Source: JAJPXI01 sp051867655
GTDB taxonomy: Bacteria; Bacillota; Clostridia; Oscillospirales; Oscillospiraceae
Direction of reading: 5' to 3'
Assembly: GCA_051867655.1 (NCBI GenBank)
Contig: JBJDYV010000020.1
Span: 1-64,000, forward strand
DNA: 64,000 bases
The translations under genes and the position numbers were made by a program. This document shows, piece after piece, positions 24,960 through 33,297 of the stretch. Below the pieces are notes generated by a model, which saw nothing but the letters and a program-made list of their open reading frames with translations, did not search any database and had not been told where the DNA came from. How positions within the stretch are numbered: the first letter of the stretch is position 1; each line of letters opens with the position of its first letter.

Positions 24960-25912
24960 TGATGCAGCCGTTGATTGAAGTCAAAAATCTGAAAAAATAC
25001 TTTAAGACCTCCGGCGGGCAAGTTCACGCCGTGGACGACGTCTCGTTTACCATCAACAAGGGCGAGACCGTCGGCGTGGTCGGCGAGTCCGGCTGCGGCA
25101 AGTCCACTTTGGGCCGCACTATTATCCGCCTCCTGGAGGCCACTGACGGCCAGGTCCTGATGAACGGCAAGGATGTGACCCATGTCAAGGGCAAGGAGCT
25201 GCGTGAACTGCGTGAAAAGGTCCAGATCATCTTCCAGGACCCCTATTCCTCTCTGGACCCCCGCAAGCGCATTGATAATACGATCAAGGAGCCCCTTGCC
25301 ATTTCCGGCCGCTATTCCAAAAGCGAGATCCAGGCGGAGGCAAACCGCCTGATGGAGCTGGTGGGCGTGGATGAGCGCCTGCGTATGTCGTATCCCCACG
25401 AACTGGACGGCGGCCGCCGCCAGCGGGTGGGTATCGCCCGCGCGCTCGCCCTGAACCCCGAGTTCGTCGTCTGCGACGAGCCCGTCTCCGCCCTGGACGT
25501 CTCCATTCAGGCGCAGGTTTTGAACCTCCTGATGGACCTGCAGGATCAGACCGGCATGTCCTACATGTTCGTGACCCACGACCTGTCCGTGGTACGCCAC
25601 ATTTCCGACCACATCTGCGTCATGTATCTGGGGCAGCTGGTGGAAAAGAGCCCCTCCAAGGAGCTGTTCAGGAACCCGCTGCACCCCTATACCAAAGCGC
25701 TGCTGTCCGCCATCCCCTCGCCCGACATCTTCAAGCCCGTCCGGCGCGTTGAGCTGAAGGGAGAGATCACTACGGCCATCAATCCCAAGCCCGGCTGCCG
25801 TTTCGCGCCCCGATGCCCGTACGCGACCGAGGCCTGTCAGCAGCCCCAGCAGCTCCAGGAGGTGGCAAAGGACCACTTTGTCGCCTGCTGCCGCCTGCAG
25901 GAGATCGGCTGA
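24959..25912 (+). CDS. Opp/Dpp-type ABC transporter ATPase, DppF-like
   Basis: 317 residues. Walker A is GESGCGKST and Walker B VVCDEPVSALDVS; the His switch is in FVTHDLSVV. The signature reads ELDGGRRQRVGIA, with Asp where LSGGQ has Ser, a small departure that could affect ATP turnover. The C-terminal Cys motif is CRFAPRCPYATEAC. Its ATG overlaps the DppD-like stop (TGATG), so the two subunits are coupled. Confidence 0.92.
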   Translation: MMQPLIEVKNLKKYFKTSGGQVHAVDDVSFTINKGETVGVVGESGCGKSTLGRTIIRLLEATDGQVLMNGKDVTHVKGKELRELREKVQIIFQDPYSSLDPRKRIDNTIKEPLAISGRYSKSEIQAEANRLMELVGVDERLRMSYPHELDGGRRQRVGIARALALNPEFVVCDEPVSALDVSIQAQVLNLLMDLQDQTGMSYMFVTHDLSVVRHISDHICVMYLGQLVEKSPSKELFRNPLHPYTKALLSAIPSPDIFKPVRRVELKGEITTAINPKPGCRFAPRCPYATEACQQPQQLQEVAKDHFVACCRLQEIG

Positions 25913-25959
25913 CCCCATCCAACGAAACCAAAGACCGCGACAGAAAGGAACCTCAATCT

Positions 25960-26835
25960 ATGGTAATCGAATACAGACCTGAACTGACCCCGGAAGAGCG
26001 CGCTCTTCCTCTGAGCAAATACTACGACCTGCCCCTCAACTCCCTGGGACCCCTTTTCCAGCAGATCATGGACAACGGCCCGCTCCGCCAGGACCAGTGC
26101 CTGGAGGCCAAAGACTGGAAAAAGCATCTTCAGGTGCCCGGCCAGTATGACCGCCCTGTGTTCGGTTACCGCACCATGGACGACGGCACCGGTTATCTGG
26201 CCACCTACAGCCTGTACACGGCGGCCACGCCCAAGATGATGCAGTGGTATTTCCGCTGGATCAACATCCCCTCCAAGAGCCAGCCCAAGGGCGTCGGCAA
26301 CCTGCGGTATAAGATCTGGTGTCCCCCCTGCCACATTACCCACGGCTTCGTCAACGGCAAGGATAAGTTCGGCGGCGTGTACACTGTGGAGGCCCTGGAG
26401 CTGGACAAAGAGAAGCAGAATTTCTTCTTTACCGTCCGCACCCATGTGGATCTGCGTGAGCTGGGCCTCTCCGAAGAGGAGGAGAAGAAGCTCAATGACG
26501 CCGGGGTGTGGATCGATCCCGCTGTTGAAAACTTCTACGAGATCAACGGCAATGACTATGAACACCTGGGTAAGCAGCTGCCCGGCTCCCACCTCTGCCT
26601 GACTATGTCCCGTCCCTGTCCTACCGGCGGCATGGAGAAGGTCACCATCGAGTGGATCGGCTACGGCGTGAAGGACGGAAAGATCTGGCGGGACGAGAGC
26701 ACCCCCGCGTATATGTTCTCCGAGGAGTGGCTCCGCATGGCCCTGACCCACACCACCACCGAGGCGCAGCAGCTTGGCAAGTTCCTGCCCGAGCTCTATG
26801 CCGAATACGCGGACAAACCCGACGACGCCGACTGA
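25960..26835 (+). CDS. DAPG hydrolase (PhlG)/phloretin hydrolase-like protein
   Basis: 291 residues with no signal peptide. The layout fits PhlG-type carbon-carbon bond hydrolases: TPKMMQWYFRWIN near 90-102, then a His-containing CPPCHITHGF (His125, His128), acidic residues at 144/147, and HTTTE at 264-268. The last matches the HxxxE zinc ligands of PhlG (His270/Glu274) in position and spacing. Relatives cleave acyl groups from phloroglucinol-type aromatic rings, or phloretin in gut Eubacterium. It sits directly behind the ABC importer with an AAAGGA site. If right, it implies acylphloroglucinol or dihydrochalcone use. I matched the family from memory, so the identity is moderate. Confidence 0.55.
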   Translation: MVIEYRPELTPEERALPLSKYYDLPLNSLGPLFQQIMDNGPLRQDQCLEAKDWKKHLQVPGQYDRPVFGYRTMDDGTGYLATYSLYTAATPKMMQWYFRWINIPSKSQPKGVGNLRYKIWCPPCHITHGFVNGKDKFGGVYTVEALELDKEKQNFFFTVRTHVDLRELGLSEEEEKKLNDAGVWIDPAVENFYEINGNDYEHLGKQLPGSHLCLTMSRPCPTGGMEKVTIEWIGYGVKDGKIWRDESTPAYMFSEEWLRMALTHTTTEAQQLGKFLPELYAEYADKPDDAD

Positions 26836-26858
26836 TCCGGGCAGATCTGGAGAAAGCC

Positions 26859-27725
26859 ATGTCTGAATTCAACATCGAACTGTATTCCGTCAGACTTGCC
26901 GGGCCCACGGCCGTGACCGTCCTGACCCCCAATGTGCCCGCCGGCGCCGACCCCGCCGCGTTTTACAGCGGCGGACAGAAATACAAGGTGCTCTGGCTGT
27001 TTCACGGCGGCCTGAACGGCGGCCGCGACTGGATCCGGAATTCCAATATCGCCCGGTACTGCATGGAACGCAACGTGATCGCCGTGATCCCCAACGCCCC
27101 CAATACCGACTTTACCAACCATCCGGAGTTCGCCGACGGCTATTACTTCCGGGACTTCTTCTTTGAAGAGCTGATGCCCATGGTCCAAAACTGGTTCCCG
27201 GCCTCCGACCGGCCGGAGGATCATTTCCTCTCCGGCTATTCCATGGGCTGCCAGACCGTGTGGGCGTACGGCGCACTCCATCCCGAGCTGTTCGGCGGCA
27301 TCATTCCACTGTCCAGCCCTCCGCTGGACTACAGCTACCTGGAGCCGTACCGCGATCTGGATGCGGCCGCCTTTCGCAGGAGGGCCACCGAGGATCCCGT
27401 GACCTTCCACGCCGCCTATGGGCCTCCCGCGGGGCTGCACACCAAGGAGGTCAACCTGATCGCAAAATACCCCACCGTCGGTGATTTTCTGGACTCGCCC
27501 GAGCACACCCGTGCCCGCTTTCTGGAAGCCGCGCGGGAAGGCCGGGCTCCCCGTGTGTACCTGCCCGGCGGCAGCGGGGACCGGGCGCTCATGGACTTCA
27601 AAGAATACACCGACGCGCACGGCATCGACTGCATCACCTATGACATTACCGACGCCTTTGCCCACAACTTTGATTTCTGGGACGCCGCCATCCGGCGCGG
27701 CATGGACTTCTTCGGCCTGAAATAA
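26859..27725 (+). CDS. Esterase D/S-formylglutathione hydrolase-like esterase
   Basis: 288 residues. Compact alpha/beta hydrolase with oxyanion loop KVLWLFHGGLNGGRDWIRNS, nucleophile HFLSGYSMGCQTVWAYG (Ser128), a probable acid in YLPGGSGDRALMD and the catalytic His in DAFAHNFDFW near 270. It resembles the EstD/FghA/tributyrin esterase group found in Firmicutes. It lies 23 nt after the PhlG-like gene with GGAGA upstream. It probably removes ester-linked groups from the imported compound. Confidence 0.75.
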   Translation: MSEFNIELYSVRLAGPTAVTVLTPNVPAGADPAAFYSGGQKYKVLWLFHGGLNGGRDWIRNSNIARYCMERNVIAVIPNAPNTDFTNHPEFADGYYFRDFFFEELMPMVQNWFPASDRPEDHFLSGYSMGCQTVWAYGALHPELFGGIIPLSSPPLDYSYLEPYRDLDAAAFRRRATEDPVTFHAAYGPPAGLHTKEVNLIAKYPTVGDFLDSPEHTRARFLEAAREGRAPRVYLPGGSGDRALMDFKEYTDAHGIDCITYDITDAFAHNFDFWDAAIRRGMDFFGLK

Positions 27726-27737
27726 GCGAGGGAACCG

Positions 27738-28382
27738 ATGAGCTTACGGGAGAATCTTTTGAAAAGCTACAAAAAGGGCGGCCTTTCCGATGGAGAGGTC
27801 CGCCCTCCCAGCCGCGCGTACGAGCGGTACTTTGAGGGCTATACCGAGTCGGCGGAGCCTGTCCCAAACAAAAAGCGCGCAAAAGCTGTACGCACCTATG
27901 TTGCCGAGTTTTACATCCAGGAGTTGTCCGGGAAAAAGCGCCTTTGCTTTCGCATTTTGTTTGCGGCGCTGTATCTCCTGGCGTGGCCGCCCCTGGTCGT
28001 CAGCGCGGTCCGGAACATCCCCGCGAACAAAGTCTGGTATGTGACGCTCCCGCAGGCGGTGGCGGTCCTGTCCCTGGGCTGGATGGCGGTGGGGCTGTTC
28101 CACTACTGTACCATCCCTCAGGAAATGACGGTCCGTCAATACAAGGAGGGCGTGACCCGGTTTCACCAGGCGCTTTACCCCTCCTTCCTCTCCCTCGCGG
28201 TCCTTTCCCTTATGTACTTGCTCCATTCCATTCTGAACTCCGACGGCCGGGCGGGCGCGCTTCTGGGAGCCCTGCTCTGCTGCATCTCGTTCGGATGCAT
28301 TCTGGCCGTGTTCCTTGTGGAGCGCCGGGTGCGCTACACGGAGCGCGGCAATCCGCTGGCAAGGGAAGCGGAGGAACCATAA
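27738..28382 (+). CDS. Small membrane protein of unknown function
   Basis: 214 residues. A basic N-terminal cytoplasmic stretch of about 70 residues is followed by four hydrophobic segments (roughly 70-90, 101-120, 147-165 and 172-193) and a charged tail. I do not recognise the family. It is the last gene of the importer/hydrolase unit, 12 nt after the esterase, and is followed by a strong terminator. Confidence 0.6.
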   Translation: MSLRENLLKSYKKGGLSDGEVRPPSRAYERYFEGYTESAEPVPNKKRAKAVRTYVAEFYIQELSGKKRLCFRILFAALYLLAWPPLVVSAVRNIPANKVWYVTLPQAVAVLSLGWMAVGLFHYCTIPQEMTVRQYKEGVTRFHQALYPSFLSLAVLSLMYLLHSILNSDGRAGALLGALLCCISFGCILAVFLVERRVRYTERGNPLAREAEEP

Positions 28383-28384
28383 GA

Positions 28385-28433
28385 AAAAGCCCGTACGCAG
28401 GGATGCGCGCTGCATCCCTGCGTACGGGCTTTT
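28385..28433. terminator. Intrinsic terminator at the end of the importer operon
   Basis: Perfect 22-bp arms (28385-28406 and 28412-28433), 5-nt loop, AAAA before and TTTT at the end. It lies between convergent genes. Confidence 0.9.
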
Positions 28434-28442
28434 CGGTCGTTT

Positions 28443-29339
28443 TTACATCAATTCATCCACGAAGGTCAGCGTCCGTTTCCAGGCGGTCGCTTCGCCCGGG
28501 GCCAGGTCGATCCTGTGGATAAATTCCGGGGAGATCAGGTGGTCGGTGCCCCAGATGTTCAGCCGGGAGGGGAGAAAACTCTCCTCCCCCTCAATGTGGG
28601 CCTTCGCGCCTTTGTGGGAGAGCTTCCAGACAAAGGGAGTCTCCCGGGCCATGCCGCTGAGATCAATATTGGACTCGAACACGCCCAGGTCCGGCCGGGC
28701 GAAGGTAAAGCCGCGGCCCTTGCCGATCAGGTTCAGCTCCCGGCCCGCACGGTTTTTCATGGGCTGGCTGCCGTAGTCCCGCAGACCCGGCGTTTCCAGC
28801 ACATAGTCCGGGGAAATGGCCATGCCGTCGATGCTCAGGAAATTGTGGCAGTACTCCTCCAGGGAGATGGCCTTCTCTCCCACGTTCTCCAGCTCGTATT
28901 CCACTTCCAAGCGGTTGCCGGTAACGGTGATCTTCTTCCCCTGGCGCAGGGCGTAGCCCATGCACGCAAGGGGAGCGGTTTTAAATTCCGCCGTGTTCTC
29001 CGTGCAGGCGATCTCCACCGGGAAGTAATCAATATTATATTTCTGAAAGAAGACGTAGGGTTCATCGGTCTCTTTCCGGATCAGCCCAACGCCGAATTTG
29101 GGATACCGCTCCCCAACGGCCGCCTCCGCGCTGAGATCGAGCATCATTTCGCAGCACAGCCCGCGGCCTCCGGTGCTTGGGTGCGCCAGATTTTTCGGCT
29201 CATTGGCGCAGAAATGGCGTTCGTTGTTCAGAACCACTTCCGTGATAAAGCCCGCGCGGTCAAAGCGTACGCCGTCATTGGGGTGCTCACCCGGCTGCGC
29301 GATCTCGACCCGCAGGCAGCTGCTTGTTAACGTGATCAT
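28443..29339 (-). CDS. Aldose 1-epimerase-like (galactose mutarotase superfamily) protein
   Basis: 298 residues, all-beta. The N terminus HPNDGVRFDRAGFITEVVLN, the central LEVEYELENVGEKAISLEEYCHNFLSIDG (with a His in the mutarotase position) and the late PEFIHRIDLAPGEATAWKRTLTF fit the galactose mutarotase-like superfamily. The classical GalM His-Glu pair is not clear, so it may act on another sugar. It is the last gene of a minus-strand set with the VOC protein and nitroreductase. Confidence 0.6.
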   Translation of the reverse strand: MITLTSSCLRVEIAQPGEHPNDGVRFDRAGFITEVVLNNERHFCANEPKNLAHPSTGGRGLCCEMMLDLSAEAAVGERYPKFGVGLIRKETDEPYVFFQKYNIDYFPVEIACTENTAEFKTAPLACMGYALRQGKKITVTGNRLEVEYELENVGEKAISLEEYCHNFLSIDGMAISPDYVLETPGLRDYGSQPMKNRAGRELNLIGKGRGFTFARPDLGVFESNIDLSGMARETPFVWKLSHKGAKAHIEGEESFLPSRLNIWGTDHLISPEFIHRIDLAPGEATAWKRTLTFVDELM

Positions 29340-29383
29340 AGGGTTCTTCCCTGCCTTTCAAGCGCGTTTCGAAGTGGGGCGGA

Positions 29384-29749
29384 TCACAGCGGAAAAACTT
29401 CGATCCAGTATCCGTCCGGATCGTTGACAAAATAGACGCCCATGGAGGGGTTTTCAAAGCAGACGATGCCCATCTCCTTGTGCTTTTTGAACGCGGCGTC
29501 GAAATCGTCGGTGCGGATGGCGAGATGGTACTCCAAATCGCCCAGGTTATAGGGCTCGGTCCTGTCGCGCAGCCAGGTCAGTTCCAGACGGAAGCCGGTC
29601 TTTTCGTCGCCCATAAAGACGATCTTGAACGAGTGGTCTTCAGCCTCCATCTCCGAAAGCTGGACCAGGCCGAACGCCTCCTTGTAGAACGCGATACTTT
29701 TTTCCAGGTCGAGCACGTTGAAATTGAAATGATCGAAACGAAATATCAT
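29384..29749 (-). CDS. VOC-family (glyoxalase/bleomycin resistance fold) protein
   Basis: 121 residues with two beta-alpha-beta-beta-beta modules. Candidate metal ligands sit in the expected places: His7 in FDHFNFNV, Glu in RLELTW, His in LEYHLAIRT and Glu near the C terminus in YWIEVFPL. It resembles lactoylglutathione lyase-type proteins. It lies 24 nt after the nitroreductase. A role in methylglyoxal removal or in a ring or epimerase reaction is possible; the sequence does not decide. Confidence 0.75.
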   Translation of the reverse strand: MIFRFDHFNFNVLDLEKSIAFYKEAFGLVQLSEMEAEDHSFKIVFMGDEKTGFRLELTWLRDRTEPYNLGDLEYHLAIRTDDFDAAFKKHKEMGIVCFENPSMGVYFVNDPDGYWIEVFPL

Positions 29750-29773
29750 GAGACCTCTCTCCTTATAAAGACA

Positions 29774-30298
29774 TTACCACTTTTCCCAGTGGACGCAGCT
29801 CTCGTCGTAGGAGCCTTTCTCCGCAGCATCTTCCGTCTCCTCGGAATAGCCCAGGGCGATGACCGAGTGGGGAACGACCGACTCCGGCAGGTGGAACAGC
29901 TCAGCCTGCTTCTCCACCCGCTCCATCTGGGGCCAGGTCCCGAGCCAGACGGAGCCAATGCCCAGGGCCCGGGCGGCCAGGCAGATATTCTGACCCGCGA
30001 TGGCGCCGTCAATGACCCAATACTCTTTTGCGCGGGGAAAAGCCTTATTCAGATCGCCGCAGATCAGAATGCCGGCCGCCGCCTGGCGCAGAGGAGCGGC
30101 GGGCCTACCGTTGGCGTCTGCCATCTGATTCAACGTTTCCTTGTCCTCGACCACGATAAACTGCCAGTCGCGGGTATTTGCGCAGCTCGGTCCGCTCATG
30201 GCGGCGGTCAGGATCGTTCGCATGTCCTCTTCGGAAATGCGGCGGTCCTCAAAGCTGCGGATGGATCGTCTTGTGAGTATGTTCTGAATACTTTCCAT
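29774..30298 (-). CDS. Nitroreductase-family FMN oxidoreductase
   Basis: 174 residues. The N-terminal RRSIRSFEDRRISEEDMRTIL is the phosphate-binding arm, AAMSGPSCANTRDWQFIVV follows, and the late LPESVVPHSVIALGYSEE is the second FMN block. These homodimeric cytosolic enzymes use NAD(P)H to reduce nitro compounds, quinones or enones. It is first in a minus-strand unit with a VOC protein and a mutarotase-like protein. Confidence 0.85.
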   Translation of the reverse strand: MESIQNILTRRSIRSFEDRRISEEDMRTILTAAMSGPSCANTRDWQFIVVEDKETLNQMADANGRPAAPLRQAAAGILICGDLNKAFPRAKEYWVIDGAIAGQNICLAARALGIGSVWLGTWPQMERVEKQAELFHLPESVVPHSVIALGYSEETEDAAEKGSYDESCVHWEKW

Positions 30299-30607
30299 GA
30301 TTGCGCACCCTTTCTCTGCATTATAATAAGGTATCTTTGCTCATATTTTCCCATTCTTTCCGCTGCTTGTCAATGCCGCAAACTACGCTTGAAACAGGAG
30401 ACGCGGACTGTCTGCGTGCCGGGAGATATGATTTTCAAAGTCCTGGAAAGCATCAAAAAAGTTTGGAAATCCATTGGACTTCCAAACTTTTTGACATTTT
30501 AAATGGGACAAAACCTGCATGCTTCGTGAGGAGGGATTTCTGATTTATTTGAAATGTGAAACGACAAATCGGGATGTTGCATGAATCCCCCGTAAAAATG
30601 TGCAGGA
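30299..30607. terminator. 309-bp gap holding the SDR terminator hairpin (30456-30492)
   Basis: AAAAAGTTTGGAA (30456-30468) pairs with TTCCAAACTTTTT (30480-30492). Read on the minus strand it ends in TTTTTT and lies about 115 nt after the stop of the SDR gene. The rest of the gap is AT-rich and shows no gene. Confidence 0.7.
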
Positions 30608-31354
30608 TCAGCCGACGTATGCGCCGCCGGTCAGGTTGAACACCTCGCCGGTCACAAAGCCCGCCTCTTCGCAGATCAGCGTTTCCACGGCAAACGCGAT
30701 GTCCGCGCCGGTACAGCAGCGGCCCAGAGGTACCTTTCTGCACATGGCTTCCAGCTCTTCCGGCGAGGTATCCGGCTCGGGCGTATGGCCGATGTTCAGG
30801 CAATTCACGGTGATCCCGTACTTCGCCAGCTGACGGGCACAGCCTTTCGACAGGGCGACCACTCCACCCTTGGCGGTGGAATAGGGAAGGACATCTTCGT
30901 CCGGGTTGAAGGCGACGGGGGCGGTTTCCAACAGGATACGGGGGGCCTTGCTCTTCTTTAAATAGGGCAGGGCGCTGCGGATCAGGACATAAGAGCCGGT
31001 GATATGACCGTTGATGTAGCCCTCCCAGAAGGAGAGGTCCATGGCCTCGATGTCGCTCTTGCCCGGCTGGGCGTGAGCGCCGTGCATGGACATGAGAATG
31101 TCGATCCCGCCGAACCGCTCCGCCACCTGCTTCAGACAGGCTTCGGCCGCCTGCGGATTGTTGACGTCACATTCAAAGCCGATGATGTTCTCGCTGATCT
31201 TTTTTGCCTCTTCCACGGCGGCGTTGGTGGTCTTTGCAAAGTGGCCGAACAGCGCCACGTTTACGCCGTCCTTCAAAAGCTGCTTGACCATTTCAAATTT
31301 TGCGCCGTTGCTGCCGCCTGAAATGACGGCGGTGCGTCCCTTCACAGTTTGCAT
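30608..31354 (-). CDS. Short-chain dehydrogenase/reductase (SDR) family protein
   Basis: 248 residues. Rossmann fold with NADPH region GRTAVISGGSNGAKFEMVKQL, the catalytic YSTAK (Tyr/Lys) near 160-164 and a preceding LLETAP strand. The usual GxxxGxG loop is altered (GGSNGAKF in place of GGSxGIGx), so cofactor binding may differ. The C-terminal FVTGEVFNLTGGAY is typical of SDR sugar or alcohol dehydrogenases. It stands alone, divergent from the thiamine operon. The substrate is unknown. Confidence 0.8.
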   Translation of the reverse strand: MQTVKGRTAVISGGSNGAKFEMVKQLLKDGVNVALFGHFAKTTNAAVEEAKKISENIIGFECDVNNPQAAEACLKQVAERFGGIDILMSMHGAHAQPGKSDIEAMDLSFWEGYINGHITGSYVLIRSALPYLKKSKAPRILLETAPVAFNPDEDVLPYSTAKGGVVALSKGCARQLAKYGITVNCLNIGHTPEPDTSPEELEAMCRKVPLGRCCTGADIAFAVETLICEEAGFVTGEVFNLTGGAYVG

Positions 31355-31452
31355 GAAAGAATCCCCCTATAAAAAATTAAAGGATTTCCTATATTATATC
31401 ATGGCTGCTATAGCGTGCCAAGATGAATTTCTTGTGCCGGATGAGAAAATAC

Positions 31453-31480
31453 TTGAATTTCAAAAAGTCGGAGGTATAAT
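31453..31480 (+). promoter_or_regulatory. Promoter of the thiamine operon
   Basis: TTGAAT (31453-31458), 16 bp, TATAAT (31475-31480), placing the transcript start about 10 nt before the riboswitch. Confidence 0.75.
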
Positions 31481-31496
31481 AAAGGCACAACAAAAT

Positions 31497-31636
31497 AACG
31501 GGGAGCTTGAATGACAGGCTGAGAGGAAGGTGTGACCTTCGACCCATGAACCTGATTTGGATAATGCCAACGTAGGGAGAACGGAATACGCGAGTATTGC
31601 GGGAAGTGACCGGTCAGGCAGCTTCCCGTTTTTTTA
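31497..31636 (+). ncRNA. TPP riboswitch (THI element) with terminator expression platform
   Basis: The aptamer at about 31497-31580 contains the conserved blocks GGGGAGC, GGCTGAGAGGA, GACCCATGAACCTGAT and GGATAATGCCAACGTAGGGA in the correct order. It is followed by a hairpin (CGGGAAG 31600-31606 with CTTCCCG 31622-31628) and a run of seven T, a terminator that TPP binding would favour. It controls the thi genes downstream: thiamine pyrophosphate switches them off. Confidence 0.95.
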
Positions 31637-31652
31637 TTTGGGAGGAACGCAT

Positions 31653-31847
31653 ATGGTACAGATCAACGGAACACTCTGCGATGTACACGGAAAGACGCTG
31701 GCCGAGTATCTGGAGACGACCGATTACGATCCAAAGCGGATCGCCGTGGAGCATAACGGCGCGATCGTTCCGAAAGCCCGGTACGGCGAGGTCGTGCTGC
31801 GGGACGGCGATGTGGTCGAGGTGGTCAGCTTCGTGGGAGGTGGTTGA
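31653..31847 (+). CDS. thiS: Sulfur carrier protein ThiS
   Basis: 64-residue ubiquitin-like protein ending in Gly-Gly-Gly, as required for C-terminal thiocarboxylate formation. MVQINGTLCDVHGKTLAEYL and the late VVLRDGDVVEVVSFVGGG are typical. It donates sulfur to thiazole synthase. The ATG has GGAGGA 6 nt upstream, right after the riboswitch terminator. Confidence 0.92.
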   Translation: MVQINGTLCDVHGKTLAEYLETTDYDPKRIAVEHNGAIVPKARYGEVVLRDGDVVEVVSFVGGG

Positions 31848-31848
31848 C

Positions 31849-32490
31849 ATGGCCTGCATTCCCACAAAAGATGAGATGCGGCAGGCGCTGGAGCAGCGCC
31901 ACGGAAAGGCCCTGCAGGAGAAGCTGGCAGGCAGCACGGTCGCCATCTGCGGCCTGGGCGGTCTCGGCTCCAACATTGCCGTCTCCCTCGCCCGGGCGGG
32001 AGTGGGGCGGCTGATCCTGACCGACTTCGACAAGGTGGACATTTCCAATCTCCACCGCCAGCAGTACAAGGCGTCCCAAATCGGGCTCTACAAAACAGAA
32101 GCCCTTGCCGCCAATTTACAGGAGATCGCCCCCTATGTCGCAGTGGTCACCCACACCGTCCGGATCGACGAGCACAATCTGGAAGCGCTGCTTTGCGGCG
32201 CGGACATCATCTGCGAGGCGTTTGACCGGGCCGAGGCGAAGGCGATGCTGGTAAACGGCGTGCTGGAGAACATGCCGGACAAGTATCTGATCGCGGCTTC
32301 CGGCATGGCGGGGTTCGGCCCCGCCAACGAGATCAGAACCCGACAGATCACAAGCCGCTTCTACCTCTGCGGGGACGGCTCCAGCGATGTGAACGACGGC
32401 ATTGGCCTGGTGTCCTCCCGCGTCATGCTGTGCGCCGCCCATCAGGCGCACGCGGTGATCCGGATTTTGGCGGGGCATTATGAAGTATAA
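31849..32490 (+). CDS. thiF: ThiS adenylyltransferase ThiF
   Basis: 213 residues, E1-like fold. The nucleotide motif VAICGLGGLGSNIAVSLARAG (residues 31-51) and LTDFDKVDISNLHRQQY are diagnostic. It is the short ThiF form that lacks the zinc Cys pairs of E. coli ThiF, as common in Clostridia. It adenylates the ThiS C terminus. The gene begins 1 nt after the thiS stop. Confidence 0.9.
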   Translation: MACIPTKDEMRQALEQRHGKALQEKLAGSTVAICGLGGLGSNIAVSLARAGVGRLILTDFDKVDISNLHRQQYKASQIGLYKTEALAANLQEIAPYVAVVTHTVRIDEHNLEALLCGADIICEAFDRAEAKAMLVNGVLENMPDKYLIAASGMAGFGPANEIRTRQITSRFYLCGDGSSDVNDGIGLVSSRVMLCAAHQAHAVIRILAGHYEV

Positions 32491-32511
32491 AAACGGAAAG
32501 AAGGAACGAAG

Positions 32512-33285
32512 ATGCAGACAGATGACAAGCTGATCATTGGCGGGCACGAATTCAGCTCCCGCTTTATTCTGGGCTCCGGGAAGTATTCCCTGAAGCTGAT
32601 CGAAGCGGCGGTCAAGGACGCCGGGGCCGAGATCATTACCCTGGCGGTACGCCGCGCCAACACCCGGGAGCAGGAAAATATCCTGGATTACATCCCCGAG
32701 GGGGTGACCCTGCTGCCCAATACCTCCGGCGCGCGCAACGCCCAGGAGGCCGTCCGCATTGCCCGCCTGGCCCGGGAGCTGGGCTGCGGCGATTTTGTGA
32801 AGATCGAGATCATGCGCGACTCCAAGTACCTGCTGCCCGACAACGCCGAGACCGTCAAGGCCACGGAAATTCTGGCAAACGAGGGCTTTGTGGTCATGCC
32901 CTATATGTACCCCGACCTGAACGTGGCCCGCGATCTGGTCAACGCCGGGGCAGCCGCCGTCATGCCCCTGGCCTCTCCCATCGGCTCCAACAAGGGGCTT
33001 GCCACCCGGGAGTTCATCCAGATCCTGATTGACGAGATCGACCTGCCCATCATTGTGGACGCGGGCATCGGCCGTCCCTCCCAGGCCTGCGAGGCCATGG
33101 AGATGGGCGCCGCCGCCATCATGGCCAACACCGCCCTGGCCACCGCGGGAGACCTGACCCTGATGGCCTCCGCCTTCCGTCAGGCCATCGAGGCCGGGCG
33201 CAAGGCCTACCTGTCCGGTCTGGGCCGGGTGCTGACCCGGGGCGCTTCCGCCTCCGACCCGCTGACCGGATTCCTGCATGATTAA
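32512..33285 (+). CDS. thiG: Thiazole synthase ThiG
   Basis: 257 residues, TIM barrel. FSSRFILGSGKYSL, EIITLAVRR, the Schiff-base Lys region GDFVKIEIMRDSKYLLPD, and IVDAGIGRPSQACEAMEMGA with IMANTALATAGD are all ThiG landmarks. It forms the thiazole phosphate from 1-deoxy-D-xylulose 5-phosphate, dehydroglycine and ThiS thiocarboxylate. Confidence 0.95.
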   Translation: MQTDDKLIIGGHEFSSRFILGSGKYSLKLIEAAVKDAGAEIITLAVRRANTREQENILDYIPEGVTLLPNTSGARNAQEAVRIARLARELGCGDFVKIEIMRDSKYLLPDNAETVKATEILANEGFVVMPYMYPDLNVARDLVNAGAAAVMPLASPIGSNKGLATREFIQILIDEIDLPIIVDAGIGRPSQACEAMEMGAAAIMANTALATAGDLTLMASAFRQAIEAGRKAYLSGLGRVLTRGASASDPLTGFLHD

Positions 33286-33297
33286 AGGGTGAACAGA

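Noticed and set aside
30531..30560. Third copy of the REP-like element
   Set aside because: Only a short CTGATTT...ATTTGAAAT similarity without the GC-rich half or the full hairpin; chance in AT-rich sequence is likely.
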